The notes: generated by a model not told the origin, from the sequence alone. DNA of 64,000 nt from Diprion similis (GCF_021155765.1 NC_060115.1:6366493-6430492); one strand, 5' to 3'. Shown: positions 12,001-23,016, counted from the stretch's first letter. Numbers and translations are program-made.

Positions 12001-15000
12001 GTTCCAATACGCTGCGAGAAACGGATCAAAAGTTACAGCCGAAAAACTGCAGATTTTCATCGTCATTTCTCTGCTGTTGTTCCTACGCTCTTTTTAATGT
12101 GTTTTTTGAGTTCCTGGGGTCCCAATTAGTCAAGAAACGGTCATACAAATCAATTCGGAGACCAGAAATTTTCGGCTCCAAAAATCGCAAAAAAAGTAAG
12201 GTTAACCCCTTTGGATTTTTGACGAAAATTTCGACCATTTTGAAAAGTGCTGCAATTAATTCTGTAGGGCACTATTCCGACGTAATTTTGCGAGAGAAAT
12301 CGATTGAGCGCAGTCCCAATACGCTGCGAGAAACGGATCAAAAGTTACAGCCGAAAAACTGCAGATTTTCATCGTCATTTCTCTGCTGTTGTTCCTACGC
12401 TCTTTTTAATGTGTTTTTTGAGTTCCTGGGGTCCCAATTAGTCAAGAAACGGTCATACAAATCAATTCGGAGACCAGAAATTTTCGGCTCCAAAAATCGC
12501 AAAAAAAGTAAGGTTAACCCCTTTGGATTTTTGACGAAAATTTCGACTATTTTGAAAAGTGCTGCAATTAATTCTGTAGGCCACTATTCCGACGTAATTT
12601 TGCGAGAGAAATCGATTGAGCGCAGTCCCAATACGCTGCGAGAAACGGATCAAAAGTTACAGCCGAAAAACTGCAGATTTTCATCGTCATTTCTCTGCTG
12701 TTGTTCCTACGCTCTTTTTGATGTGTTTTTTGAGTTCCTGGGGTCCCAATTAGTCAAGAAACGGTCATACAAATCAATTCTGAGACCAGAAATTTTCGGC
12801 TCCAAAAATCGCAAAAAAAGTAAGGTTAACCCCTTTGGATTTTTGACGAAAATTTCGACCATTTTGAAAAGTGCTGCAATTAATTCTGTAGGGCACTATT
12901 CCGACGTGATTTTGCGAGAGAAATCGATTGAGCGCAGTCCCAATACGCTGCGAGAAACGGATCAAAAGTTACAGCCGAAAAACTGCAGATTTTCATCGTC
13001 ATTTCTCTGCTGTTGTTCCTACGCTCTTTTTAATGTGTTTTTTGAGTTCCTGGGGTCCCAATTAGTCAAGAAACGGTCATACAAATCAATTCGGAGACCA
13101 GAAATTTTCGGCTCCAAAAATCGCAAAAAAAGTAAGGTTAACCCCTTTGGATTTTTGACGAAAATTTCGACCATTTTGAAAAGTGCTGCAATTAATTCTG
13201 TAGGGCACTATTCCGACGTAATTTTGCGAGAGAAATCGATTGAGCGCAGTCCCAATACGCTGCGAGAAACGGATCAAAAGTTACAGCCGAAAAACTGCAG
13301 ATTTTCATCGTCATTTCTCTGCTGTTGTTCCTACGCTCTTTTTAATGTGTTTTTTGAGTTCCTGGGGTCCCAATTAGTCAGGAAACGGTCATACAAATCA
13401 ATTCGGAGACCAGAAATTTTCGGCTCCAAAAATCGCAAAAAAAGTAAGGTTAACCCCTTTGGATTTTTGACGAAAATTTCGACCATTTTGAAAAGTGCTG
13501 CAATTAATTCTGTAGGCCACTATTCCGACGTAATTTTGCGAGAGAAATCGATTGAGCGCAGTCCCAATACGCTGCGAGAAACGGATCAAAAGTTACAGCC
13601 GAAAAACTGCAGATTTTCATCGTCATTTCTCTGCTGTTGTTCCTACGCTCTTTTTAATGTGTTTTTTGAGTTCCTGGGGTCCCAATTAGTCAAGAAACGG
13701 TCATACAAATCAATTCGGAGACCAGAAATTTTCGGCTCCAAAAATCGCAAAAAAAGTAAGGTTAACCCCTTTGGATTTTTGACGAAAATTTCGACCATTT
13801 TGAAAAGTGCTGCAATTAATTCTGTAGGGCACTATTCCGACGTAATTTTGCGAGAGAAATCGATTGAGCGCAGTCCCAATACGCTGCGAGAAACGGATCA
13901 AAAGTTACAGCCGAAAAACTGCAGATTTTCATCGTCATTTCTCTGCTGTTGTTCCTACGCTCTTTTTAATGTGTTTTTTGAGTTCCTGGGGTCCCAATTA
14001 GTCAAGAAACGGTCATACAAATCAATTCGGAGACCAGAAATTTTCGGCTCCAAAAATCGCAAAAAAAGTAAGGTTAACCCCTTTGGATTTTTGACGAAAA
14101 TTTCGACTATTTTGAAAAGTGCTGCAATTAATTCTGTAGGGCACTATTCCGACGTAATTTTGCGAGAGAAATCGATTGAGCGCAGTCCCAATACGCTGCG
14201 AGAAACGGATCAAAAGTTACAGCCGAAAAACTGCAGATTTTCATCGTCATTTCTCTGCTGTTGTTCCTACGCTCTTTTTGATGTGTTTTTTGAGTTCCTG
14301 GGGTCCCAATTAGTCAAGAAACGGTCATACAAATCAATTCGGAGACCAGAAATTTTCGGCTCCAAAAATCGCAAAAAAAGTAAGGTTAACCCCTTTGGAT
14401 TTTTGACGAAAATTTCGACCATTTTGAAAAGTGCTGCAATTAATTCTGTAGGGCACTATTTCGACGTAATTTTGCGAGAGAAATCGATTGAGCGCAGTCC
14501 CAATACGCTGCGAGAAACGGATCAAAAGTTACAGCCGAAAAACTGCAGATTTTCATCGTCATTTCTCTGCTGTTGTTCCTACGCTCTTTTTAATGTGTTT
14601 TTTGAGTTCCTGGGGTCCCAATTAGTCTAGAAACGGTCATACGAATCAATTCGGAGACCAGAAATTTTCGGCTCCAAAAATCGCAAAAAAAGTAAGGTTA
14701 ACCCCTTCGGATTTTTGACGAAAATTTCGACCATTTTGAAAAGTGCTGCAATTAATTCTGTAGGGCACTAGTCCGACGTAATTTTGCGAGAGAAATCGAT
14801 TGAGCGCAGTCCCAATACGCTGCGAGAAACGGATCAAAAGTTACAGCCGAAAAACTGCAGATTTTCATCGTCATTTCTCTGCTGTTGTTCCTACGCTCTT
14901 TTTAATGTGTTTTTTGAGTTCCTGGGGTCCCAATTAGTCAAGAAACGGTCATACAAATCAATTCGGAGACCAGAACATTTCGGCTCCAAAAATCGCAAAA

Positions 15001-15905
15001 AAAGTAAGGTTAACCCCTTTGGATTTTTGACGAAAATTTCGACTATTTTGAAAAGTGCTGCAATTAATTCTGTAGGGCACTATTCCGACGTAATTTTGCG
15101 AGAGAAATCGATTGAGCGCAGTCCCAATACGCTGCGAGAAACGGATCAAAAGTTACAGCCGAAAAACTGCAGATTTTCATCGTCATTTCTCTGCTGTTGT
15201 TCCTACGCTCTTTTTACTGTGTTTTTTGAGTTCCTGGGGTCCCAATTAGTCAAGAAACGGTCATACAAATCAATTCGGAGACCAGAAATTTTCGGCTCCA
15301 AAAATCGCAAAAAAAGTAAGGTTAACCCCTTTGGATTTTTGACGAAAATTTCGACCATTTTGAAAAGTGCTGCAATTAATTCTGTAGGGCACTATTCCGA
15401 CGTAATTTTGCGAGAGAAATCGATTGAGCGCAGTCCCAATACGCTGCGAGAAACGGATCAAAAGTTACAGCCGAAAAACTGCAGATTTTCATCGTCATTT
15501 CTCTGCTGTTGTTCCTACGCTCTTTTTAATGTGTTTTTTGAGTTCCTGGGGTCCCAATTAGTCAAGAAACGGTCATACAAATCAATTCGGAAACCAGAAA
15601 TTTTCGGCTCCAAAAATCGCAAAAAAAGTAAGGTTAACCCCTTTGGATTTTTGACGAAAATTTTGACCATTTTAAAAAGTGCTGCAATTAATTCTGTAGG
15701 GCACCATTCCGACGTAATTTTGCGAGAGAAATCGATTGAGCGCAGTCCCAATACGCTGCGAGAAACGGATCAAAAGTTACAGCCGAAAAACTGCAGATTT
15801 TTATCGTCATTTCTCTGCTGTTGTTCCTACGCTCTTTTTAATGTGTTTTTTGAGTTCCTGGGGTCCCAATTAGTCTAGAAACGGTCATACAAATCAATTC
15901 GGAGA
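1..15905. repeat. 312-bp tandem satellite array, about 51 copies
   Basis: The same 312-bp unit is repeated head to tail across the whole stretch with very few differences between copies. Three units are 311 bp: one near 1784 lacks a base in the CTGTTG run, and two near 6265 and 8446 have six A instead of seven. Recurrent variants (GAGCAACGG for GAGAAACGG, GATGTG for AATGTG, GGCCAC for GGGCAC, CCCCCTT for CCCCTTT) appear in the same order in separate blocks, so copies spread as multi-unit blocks. Because 312 is 3 x 104, one plus-strand frame stays open for thousands of codons. Substitutions often change the residue in that frame, so I read the array as non-coding satellite DNA. Copy number may be collapsed by assembly. 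Confidence 0.97.
624..691. repeat. Inverted repeat inside each satellite monomer (representative copy)
   Basis: GAAATTTTCG (624-633) plus CAAAAATC (638-645) are the exact reverse complement of GATTTTTG (673-680) plus CGAAAATTTC (682-691). That gives 18 bp of pairing, interrupted only by a 4-nt versus 1-nt bulge, around a 27-nt loop. The dyad recurs in almost every monomer. Copies carrying the TTTTCGACG variant or AAATTTTTGG (near 6551 and 8735) weaken one arm. Confidence 0.8.
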
Positions 15906-17920
15906 CCAAAAATCGCAAAAAAAGTAAGGCTAACTTCTTTGGATTCACGGCGAAAATTTTGACGACTCCGAAAAGTACTGCAATCAATTCAATACTGTTA
16001 TTGCGTTATAACTATTCAGTTGTAATTTTGCGATAGAAATTGATTGAGTTCCCAATCCGCTGTGAGCAACGCCCGAAAAGTTACGACTGAAAAACTCAAT
16101 ATTCTAGTCGTCATCTTTCTGCTGCTGGCCTTACCATCTTACCATTCGTTCTCTGAGTTCCTGGGGCTTTAATCACTTTAGACAGGGTCATTCTCATCGA
16201 ACTCCAGACATAACTCAAACGACCCACAATAACAAAGATTTACCCTTCAGGAACTCAGCTGATAAATCCACAAAATGCAGGAAACAATTCTTCGATGCAC
16301 CATTTCCATGTCATTCGCCGTGAGGAATCGACTCCGCCCAATCTGAATATACTGTGACCAGCCGATCAAGAGTCATAGCCGAACGTTTGAAAGTTTTTAC
16401 TGGGTATTCAATAGGTCCAGGAGAAAAATCACAAATTCACAGCGTTATAGTTTCAGTTTTAGTAGTGGTACAGTTTATTCAATATCCCTTAATTCTAATA
16501 CAAGTGTTAGAGCGTCAGTGTAAAGTACTTCAATTAATTTCTAAATATCAACAAAGCGAGGTATAAAATGGAATGAAGAGAACATGGTCCCACGTAACAT
16601 AAGAAGTCTGACTATTGTATGAGGAATCACAAGTGCAACGGACGTTACCTCAAAAATAATACGCAAATTGTTGTTCAACGCGTTTATTGTTGTTGCATGT
16701 AAGTATGGATTAAGTTCCAGTCGTGTACAGATGCAACGCACGTTTGCAGTATCAGATTCATCATGATCGATACTTTCTCCAATACAAGTAACTTAGATTA
16801 AAATAAATCCACAAATAAATTCTTCCGTATTTGCAACGTACTTTTCCAGCTTGTGTTCCTACGATGCTTTAAACACTGTTTATAACTGAGTCGACTGTAC
16901 CGGTCACTTTATTGTCATCAAAAGACCGTTAAAAGTAGCATTTCATTCCCTCGTTCATTCATTTTTCTCATTTGCAAAGTATTACTTTTTCAGGTTGATG
17001 CGGTAACTACTTTTCATTTCAATGAAGCGCCCCAGTTCAGTCGGGAATAAAACCACATTTTCAACACGAAAATAAAGCTGATTTTATCCTAGCTTCGCTG
17101 AAGCAATAAACCCACCCGCTGAACTAGTATTCGACTGTATTTGCTTTTGACAAAATACACATTTTGCAATCCTTGATTTGAATTAGTTTTGAAGGGTTCG
17201 TTTTAATGAATCCATCTTGTTCCGAGCAGTGGATCCTGAGTAACAGCCAAAAATTTCGTCGAGTTTCCTCAGCTGTTGATCGCACATTGCGCAAGACGTC
17301 TCTTCCGTCATCCTGAGGGTCCAATTTGTCTGGAAATCGTCATACAAATTAATTCCAAGATAAAAAATATCTACCTTTAAAAATTACACAAAAATTAAGG
17401 CTAAGACCCTCGCATTTTGCCGCTCCAATTCTAGACTATTTCGAAAGATGCTGGAATCAATTCTCTAATGCATCATTTTGACGTAATTTTACGAGAGAAA
17501 TCGGTTACGCGCAGTCCGAATGTGCTGTGAACAACATATCAAGAGTTGCAGCCAAAACAAAAGATTTTTCTCGTAGTTTCTCTGCTCTTGGTCCTACGCT
17601 TTTTTCTTTCATTCTGGGGCTCTCATTAGTCCAGAATGATTCAATCAAAATGAATCTGAGCTCAAAAATTTTTCGCGCCAAAAACCACGCGATAAAAGTA
17701 AAAATAACCCCTTCATGTTTATTTCTATCCATTTTCGGACGATCTTGAAGAATGCTGCAATAAATTTATTGAGGTTCCACATTGACGTAATTTCGCCAGA
17801 GAAATCGATTGTGCGCAGTCGCAAGTTGCTGCGAGTAACTGTTTAACAGCTACATCCAGAAAACGAAAAATTTATCCGCATTTCCTCAGCTGTTGACCAT
17901 ACGCTGTTCTAGATGTTCAT
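15906..17920. repeat. Decayed satellite monomers at the array edge
   Basis: After a 15-bp deletion near 15907 the copies diverge sharply but can still be aligned to the monomer. A first decayed unit covers about 15906-16200 and a partial one about 16260-16400. Two more cover about 17210-17920, with landmarks such as TTCCTGGGG, GACGTAATTTT, GAGAGAAATCG and GCGCAGTCC still visible. Between 16400 and 17200 the resemblance is weak and there is no convincing gene. Older, unhomogenised units at the border are typical of satellite edges. Confidence 0.8.
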
Positions 17921-18170
17921 CTTTTTATATTATCGTACTCCTTTCCAGATTGCCACGTTAGCGTTTCGTTTGTCAAATAATGTATTTTCATTATTAGAAT
18001 AGATTATGTTTGCTGTTCGGGTTGACGTACTTCTGGTATTTAAAACTTTGCGTCGAATGTTTCACTTTTTCCAAAACCCTGCACGCTGTGTCAAATGAGC
18101 CGGAGGAGTTGCGCATTGTCAGTTATTCCGTAAAAATAAAACTAAATTCCCTTGTCGTGTTGTCTTTCAG

Positions 18171-19611
18171 GGGGCGCGCTTCGGCGTCGCAGTGCCGCGC
18201 TCACGCCTGGCTGACCCGGAAGAGCCCCCCCGCCCCTAGTCCCAAGATTTCCCCTCAGCCGGAAGTAGTGCTGGCGAAAGATAGCGAGATCAGGAATGGG
18301 GCGAGGGAGGAGCTCGAGGTAACCAAGGACAATCTGAGGCTGTTCGTGGAACGGTGGCGCGAGCACCCCGACAGTCCGTACGCGGTTGACGCGGCATTTT
18401 GCCCGGGTTGCCTGCGACCGGAAGCAGCGGACCTTGGGGAGTCCCTCGCCGGCGGTCTCGAGTCGATATCAACGCGGGGCCAGAGTCCCTCGCCGTGCGG
18501 AAGCCTATGGAGTTCCGGGGACTCGGTAAACGGGGACAACACGATCTTGCTCACAGTACCGGGGTCTGGGTCGAGGGGGGCCTTTGATAGGCGGGCCTCA
18601 GAGGGGACGGGGACGGGTACCGAGAAGCAGCGGGATCCGGCCGCGCAGATCGTGCTCGCCGAGGAGATAATCAAGCTGTCGGAGCACCTACGCGCCATCG
18701 CGTTGGGCCCGCGTCTTTCGGGGCCCAACGTCGAGGGGGCGGCGCCGCGTTCTCCCGCCATGGTGGTCGAATCTGCGTCGATCGGTAGCCACCTGGAAGC
18801 GGATGGAAGGCGGAAGCCGAGCGGCGTTGAGAAGAGCGCAGAGGTCAGGCCTGCCGAGCCATCCCCGGCAGCGCGGGGAAACGAAATATCCGAGAAACTA
18901 TCGAGGATCGTTAGGCAGAGAAAGACCAACGGCACAGCTTTTGGCGGGGTGGGAAAATTCGTCAACCCGAAGGAGGGCTCCGTCGACGTCACCCCTGGTT
19001 TTGGTCCAAAGACCAGGAAAACTCGGCGCCCCCCAGAGCGAAGCGACGCCATCCTTTCGGAACACCAGAACACCACGGCCAGCGTCAAAGCCATAGAAAA
19101 GACCGATTCCGGGTGGAGAACACGCACTCCCCTCGTGCGGACGAGCTGCTTCTCCTCCTTCAATTCCTCCACGATATCCTCCTCCTCTTCCTCGGAAACC
19201 TCGAGGCTGCAGGACAATCGTACCACCGAACCGATGCCGATCAGAGTGCCGCCTACTGTAATCGCCGCGAAGGAGGTCGACCTGACGCCTCCGTGGCGTC
19301 GAGCGAAGCTGCACCGGTTCACGGAGTCCGGTCGTGACGTACCGCGGATATCCAATCTCCGGGATTTGCACCGGAACCTGAACCTTGATGAACCAACGAG
19401 TACGAAGAACCTACTTCTGCAGTTACTCGAGGAGTGGGACAACGGGCAGGCCGGAACTCGGCAGAACGGCATTGGCCGGAAGTCGGTCAGCCTCGACTGG
19501 TGCGGCGAAGAATCCGTCGCCAGGCGCTCAATGAACTCCTTGGCCGAGTACTTCCAGTCTGAACAGCAAAAACCGCCCCCTGGCGACCCGACGCCCTCGG
19601 TCCACCGCTGA
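18171..19611 (+). CDS. CaMK/MLCK-type kinase, alternative last exon A (long tail)
   Basis: I read this as a terminal exon, not a stand-alone gene. A pyrimidine-rich acceptor (TTGTCTTTCAG) ends at 18170; one base completes a codon, then 479 codons run to TGA. The first residues, GRASASQCRAHAWL, align without gaps to the start of the downstream exon at 20606 (KRPRADQLVEHRWL) and match the last kinase helix (subdomain XI, pattern RPxAxxxLxHxWL). The rest is a low-complexity, Ser/Pro/Arg-rich tail with a short amphipathic segment (IVLAEEIIKLSEHLRAIALG) and a serine run near residue 345. The tail carries no domain I recognise. The ATG at 18010 lies in the presumed intron. A polyadenylation signal sits at 20008. 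The exons for the rest of the kinase domain are not in this window. Confidence 0.6.
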
Positions 19612-20605
19612 CTGGGGGCACCGTCCCTCCCTGTCACTGCAAACGCCTCGACTCTTCGTTCTCTGTACCGTCGCGGTTTACTCGCGGCTTTGCCTATTCG
19701 CCATTTCAACTGTTCTAGCCCGAACAAAGCAAACGAAATACATAGTTGACCGTAATAGAATGATCCTTCGTTCGCCAACTGCTCGATTCTCACTTGCCTA
19801 ATTATTAACCGTAGCATCGTACTTCCTCGTTTTGCATATGCGAGTTACACTCTAGGAGGGTGTTTTGTACGGCTTTTTTGATATTGCACGCTGTAGGTAT
19901 TGTAGTTGAACTAGTGAATTTAGGTGCAATTCATAAATCGAGCAGTTCAATTAATTAATGTCGAGTTAATCGAAACTTATTGATAATACCCGGAAATGTA
20001 GTTAAATAATAAATATAATATATTATATAAATATACGAAAAGTATTGTTTACATGTCTAAATACAGAACGAAGGGTATATCGTATTACCTGTACTATATA
20101 ATATACATGTATTTTTCACCGTTCATGACACGAGAGCTGTACCAGAAGTTATGCAGAATAAAGACTTTTTATTCTTCGAACAGATGACTCGAAACTTGAA
20201 CTGTATATAGTGACGAAAATGTCGCTCAGCTTCGTTAGATAAAGATAATAACAAACAGCTACATAAACGACCTTTATAATTATTTTCTTGCATAAGGCAC
20301 CGAGGAAATAGAAATTCAAAATGAATATTTTTACTCGGCCCCGTCGCTTTAAAGCAATACATATTAGACCTAATAATATGTCTACAGTGGTTCGTAAGAC
20401 TCATCACTTTAACGAATACTAACGAACTAGAGAAATGCAGACAAGTTATTCTAGCGTATAGAAATACACAGTAGTTGGGTAGTTTATTGAAGGGTACCAA
20501 GATAAGGAAAAAAACGGACAAATAAGCGATAAATAGAATAAGAGCGTGATATACGTACTTGCCTTTTGTGAGACCAAGAATCGAAACTAAGTTTTATATA
20601 TGCAG
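19612..20605 (+). other. 3' UTR of exon A and AT-rich intron
   Basis: The first 400 bases after the exon A stop are probably 3' UTR, ending near the AATAAA at 20008. The remainder is AT-rich. A 132-codon minus-strand open frame (20123-20521) shows no family resemblance. No RNA gene or promoter was seen. Confidence 0.5.
20008..20013 (+). terminator. Polyadenylation signal for kinase exon A
   Basis: AATAAA lies in AT-rich sequence about 400 bases after the exon A stop codon. Confidence 0.4.
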
Positions 20606-20783
20606 GAAACGGCCGAGGGCAGACCAGTTGGTGGAACATCGGTGGCTGGAGGCGGCGCTCGACAATCCGATATCGAAGGTTCGCCTGAAGCGTTACGTTA
20701 TCAAGAAGCGATGGGTGAAGGCGGTCAACACTATATTGGCCCTGAGACGCATGGGAGCCCGAATAGATCTCGAGCTAGTCTAG
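20606..20783 (+). CDS. CaMK/MLCK-type kinase, alternative last exon B (calmodulin-binding tail)
   Basis: The acceptor TTTTATATATGCAG ends at 20605. As in exon A, one G completes the incoming codon, then 58 codons run to TAG at 20781. KRPRADQLVEHRWL is the end of a CaMK-group kinase domain. The following basic helix around KKRWVKAVNTILALRRMGAR has W, V, I and M spaced 1-5-8-14, the classic calmodulin-binding spacing, and resembles the regulatory segment of smooth-muscle myosin light chain kinase. The encoded protein ends 11 residues after that motif. Same entry phase, same first motif and own stop codon make this an alternative to exon A at 18171. Which kinase gene it is (a Drosophila sqa or Strn-Mlck relative is possible) cannot be settled without the upstream exons. 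Confidence 0.7.
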
Positions 20784-21759
20784 CAGTTTAGGAGAAAACC
20801 GGTGACTCTCAACCTTTTCGTCACATCCCTCGTTCGCCCCATCCCTGATTCTAAATTCCATTAACAGACGGTTGAAGTGAGTGAAATATCTGCTTCGATG
20901 GATAATCAAATTAATACGTACTGACGCTGATTATAATTCTGTATTATATTGTATAATTATAATTTACATATAACTCGATATTATATTCCGTGTATAGAAT
21001 ATAGTATAATATGATAATATAATGGAGAAATTGTGTATTTTAATGATGAAATAAATAAAGGAAATATTAATACGACATTCACGATCTTCTACCCTGGCGT
21101 TCTTTTTATTATCCTGAGCTCAGAGGAATCTGATACGCTTGCCAAAAAGTTACCAAAATAATACGTTGGCCGCAAGCTATGTACACGTATGACATGATCT
21201 TTCATATTATAGATGTACGCATAGTGGCTCGGATGCCAGCCTATCGTGGGCAGATACCAAGTTTATTGGATTTTTCATGACGATGTCGTGGGCACGGCTG
21301 TTTCATTCGATGAAGTAACAAACTTGCCTCATTGTCAGTGAATCTAATGGCGAGGAATCTAATTGTTCGTAAAGATTAAACATGAGATAGGCCTTATATC
21401 GTTCTCCCATAACAATCCAGACAGCGAATATTTTTTTAATTAAATTTCACATGAAAGTAAAAAAATAATCATCGGATAAAAGATGGAAACTGTTTGGTAA
21501 TAAGAGCGCCTTACTATAGGCAACTCAAACGACAGTCTTGCTTGCAGAAATAATCTCTTCTTTATCAAGAGTTGGTTACTTAGGAATCTGCCTACTTCTA
21601 TCAAGAACTTACCAACGGAGTCGAATGTGGTGAGCTTCTGTCGATAACTCCTGATGTACTACTTACTCCGGACTCCCTGGCTGTTCCTGAGAACATTTCA
21701 CTTAACGTCAATAACAGTCAACAACGCTGTCGGGTCTAGGTGCTAATTCACATTTTCAA
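20784..21759 (+). other. 3' UTR of exon B and intergenic DNA
   Basis: The 3' UTR probably runs to just after the AATAAATAAA at 21050. From there to the next gene I see no open frame or RNA gene that I can support. Confidence 0.5.
21050..21059 (+). terminator. Polyadenylation signal for kinase exon B
   Basis: Two overlapping AATAAA hexamers lie about 270 bases after the exon B stop. Confidence 0.5.
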
Positions 21760-22944
21760 ATGGTGCGTACCAAATAATAAAGAAACGAACAATCATTTGC
21801 AAAATCAAGATTGTGATTGGCAAAACTGGCGTCCTGCGCTTTAAGAAGTTTTTATTTTATATCTAATGTACAAATTTTTCTCAGTTTCAAAGTTAGGTTA
21901 GCAAGTGCAATAATTTGCGTTTTTCACCTTTGATTACTCCGTTAGTCAAACAATTAATATTTTTCAAATTATACCGATGTATTGACGTTACATTAAATTT
22001 CGGGATATGCACTACAACCATGTTCTCGACAACGCAGAAAAGTAATAATGATTCTTCTTTTTCAAGGAGGAAAGTCTGAAGCATTGGAGCCCCTACGCAC
22101 GAGAGTATGATCCCCTCAAAGCTGGCAGCATAGATAGCACCGACACAGTGCCCCACGACAAAGCGATAAGTCGAGCCATTGAAGCGCACTACGAACCACC
22201 CAGGAATCTGAAGTCTAAGCCAGAAAGAACCTTGTTTGTGGGTAGACTGGGATCTAAAATCACAAAACACGATTTGAAGGAGGTTTGTTGATGAGTATTT
22301 GCCATAGAAAGTACGCGTGTTTCTTATGATGCGATTAAAAGTGATGTTGGAAATTGACTTGACTTATTTACTTTGTAGTGTTTTTCCAGACAAGGAGACG
22401 TGCTGTCTGTCAAATTGATCGTAGATGTTGTGACGGGACTTCCTCAGGGCTATGCCTTCGTTGAAATGAAGAATGAAGAGCAGGCGCACAGAGCTGTAAG
22501 ACGACTTCACGACATTTCACTCAACGGTTGTCGGATATTCGTTGATTTTGAATGCGGACGAAATATGAGCGGATGGAAACCCAGACGATTAGGTAAAACA
22601 TCAAGTATTGAAGGCTTGGCTAGTAGTTTTGTTGAAAATCTTCAAACAGTCCTCAAGAAACTAGTCATTTAGGATGTGAAAACTCTAGTCTGCTGGTATA
22701 TTGAGAAAATAAAAAAAGATAATTATTCCCGCACTCGATAAATATATGTAATGTGTAAGAACACATGAAACTATAATTATAAATTCGAAGTGTGTTAGAA
22801 TCGATCAATTTCACAAGCAAATTCAAATCTTTATTTTATTTTAAAGGTGGCGGTTTCGGAGGCAAGAAAGAATCTGGACAGCTGAGATTTGGGGGAAAGA
22901 ATAGACCTTTCAAAAAACCTATTCTACCAGGATCGATGAAGTAA
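21760..22944 (+). CDS. SNRNP35: U11/U12 small nuclear ribonucleoprotein 35 kDa protein
   Basis: This RNA-binding component of the minor (U12-type) spliceosome acts in the nucleus with the U11/U12 di-snRNP. Coding exons: 22067-22282, 22379-22592 and 22847-22944. All junctions are GT/AG and in phase. The N-terminal [14 protein letters not shown] matches the family signature (human [16 protein letters not shown]). One RRM follows, with RNP2 TLFVGRL split from RNP1 GYAFVEM by the first internal intron, then [10 protein letters not shown] and [17 protein letters not shown]. There is no in-frame ATG in the 22067 exon. The best candidate is ATG at 21760-21762 directly followed by a GTGCGT donor, giving a 176-aa protein; that first exon is inference. 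The Arg/Ser-rich C-terminal extension of vertebrate orthologues (about 246 aa) is absent: the stop follows soon after the conserved GG motif. Confidence 0.88.
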
Positions 22945-23010
22945 ATTGTCAAAAATCAAATTTTCTCATTCTATTTCCATGTAAACAATGTAACAATAAG
23001 TAAATTCCTG

Positions 23011-23016
23011 AATAAA
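23011..23016 (+). terminator. Polyadenylation signal of the SNRNP35 gene
   Basis: AATAAA lies 67 bases after the SNRNP35 stop codon, in T-rich sequence. Confidence 0.55.

Noticed and set aside
75-15878. Giant plus-strand frames (586, 1496, 728, 2051 and 364 codons) and repeated 63-codon minus-strand frames
   Set aside because: They arise because a 312-bp satellite unit is a multiple of three. The frames are broken only by 1-bp deletions, and substitutions do not respect codons.
1-15905. Satellite as a CRISPR array or a rolling-circle element
   Set aside because: The 312-bp direct units have no spacer/repeat alternation and no associated genes in a clearly eukaryotic window. No transposase or replicase is encoded.
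1-15905. CENP-B box in the monomer
   Set aside because: I looked for the NTTCGNNNNANNCGGGN pattern in the consensus on both strands and did not find it.
18010-18170. Start of exon A at the ATG at 18010
   Set aside because: The first 54 codons look like intron sequence, and a strong acceptor at 18170 coincides with the start of the kinase-like motif.
18255-19817. 520-codon minus-strand frame opposite kinase exon A
   Set aside because: It is an antisense shadow of a GC-rich exon. The plus strand has the acceptor, the homologous first motif and the stop/polyadenylation signals.
20123-20521. 132-codon minus-strand open frame
   Set aside because: It is Cys/Phe/Leu-rich, in AT-rich UTR/intron sequence, with no recognisable family or splice context.
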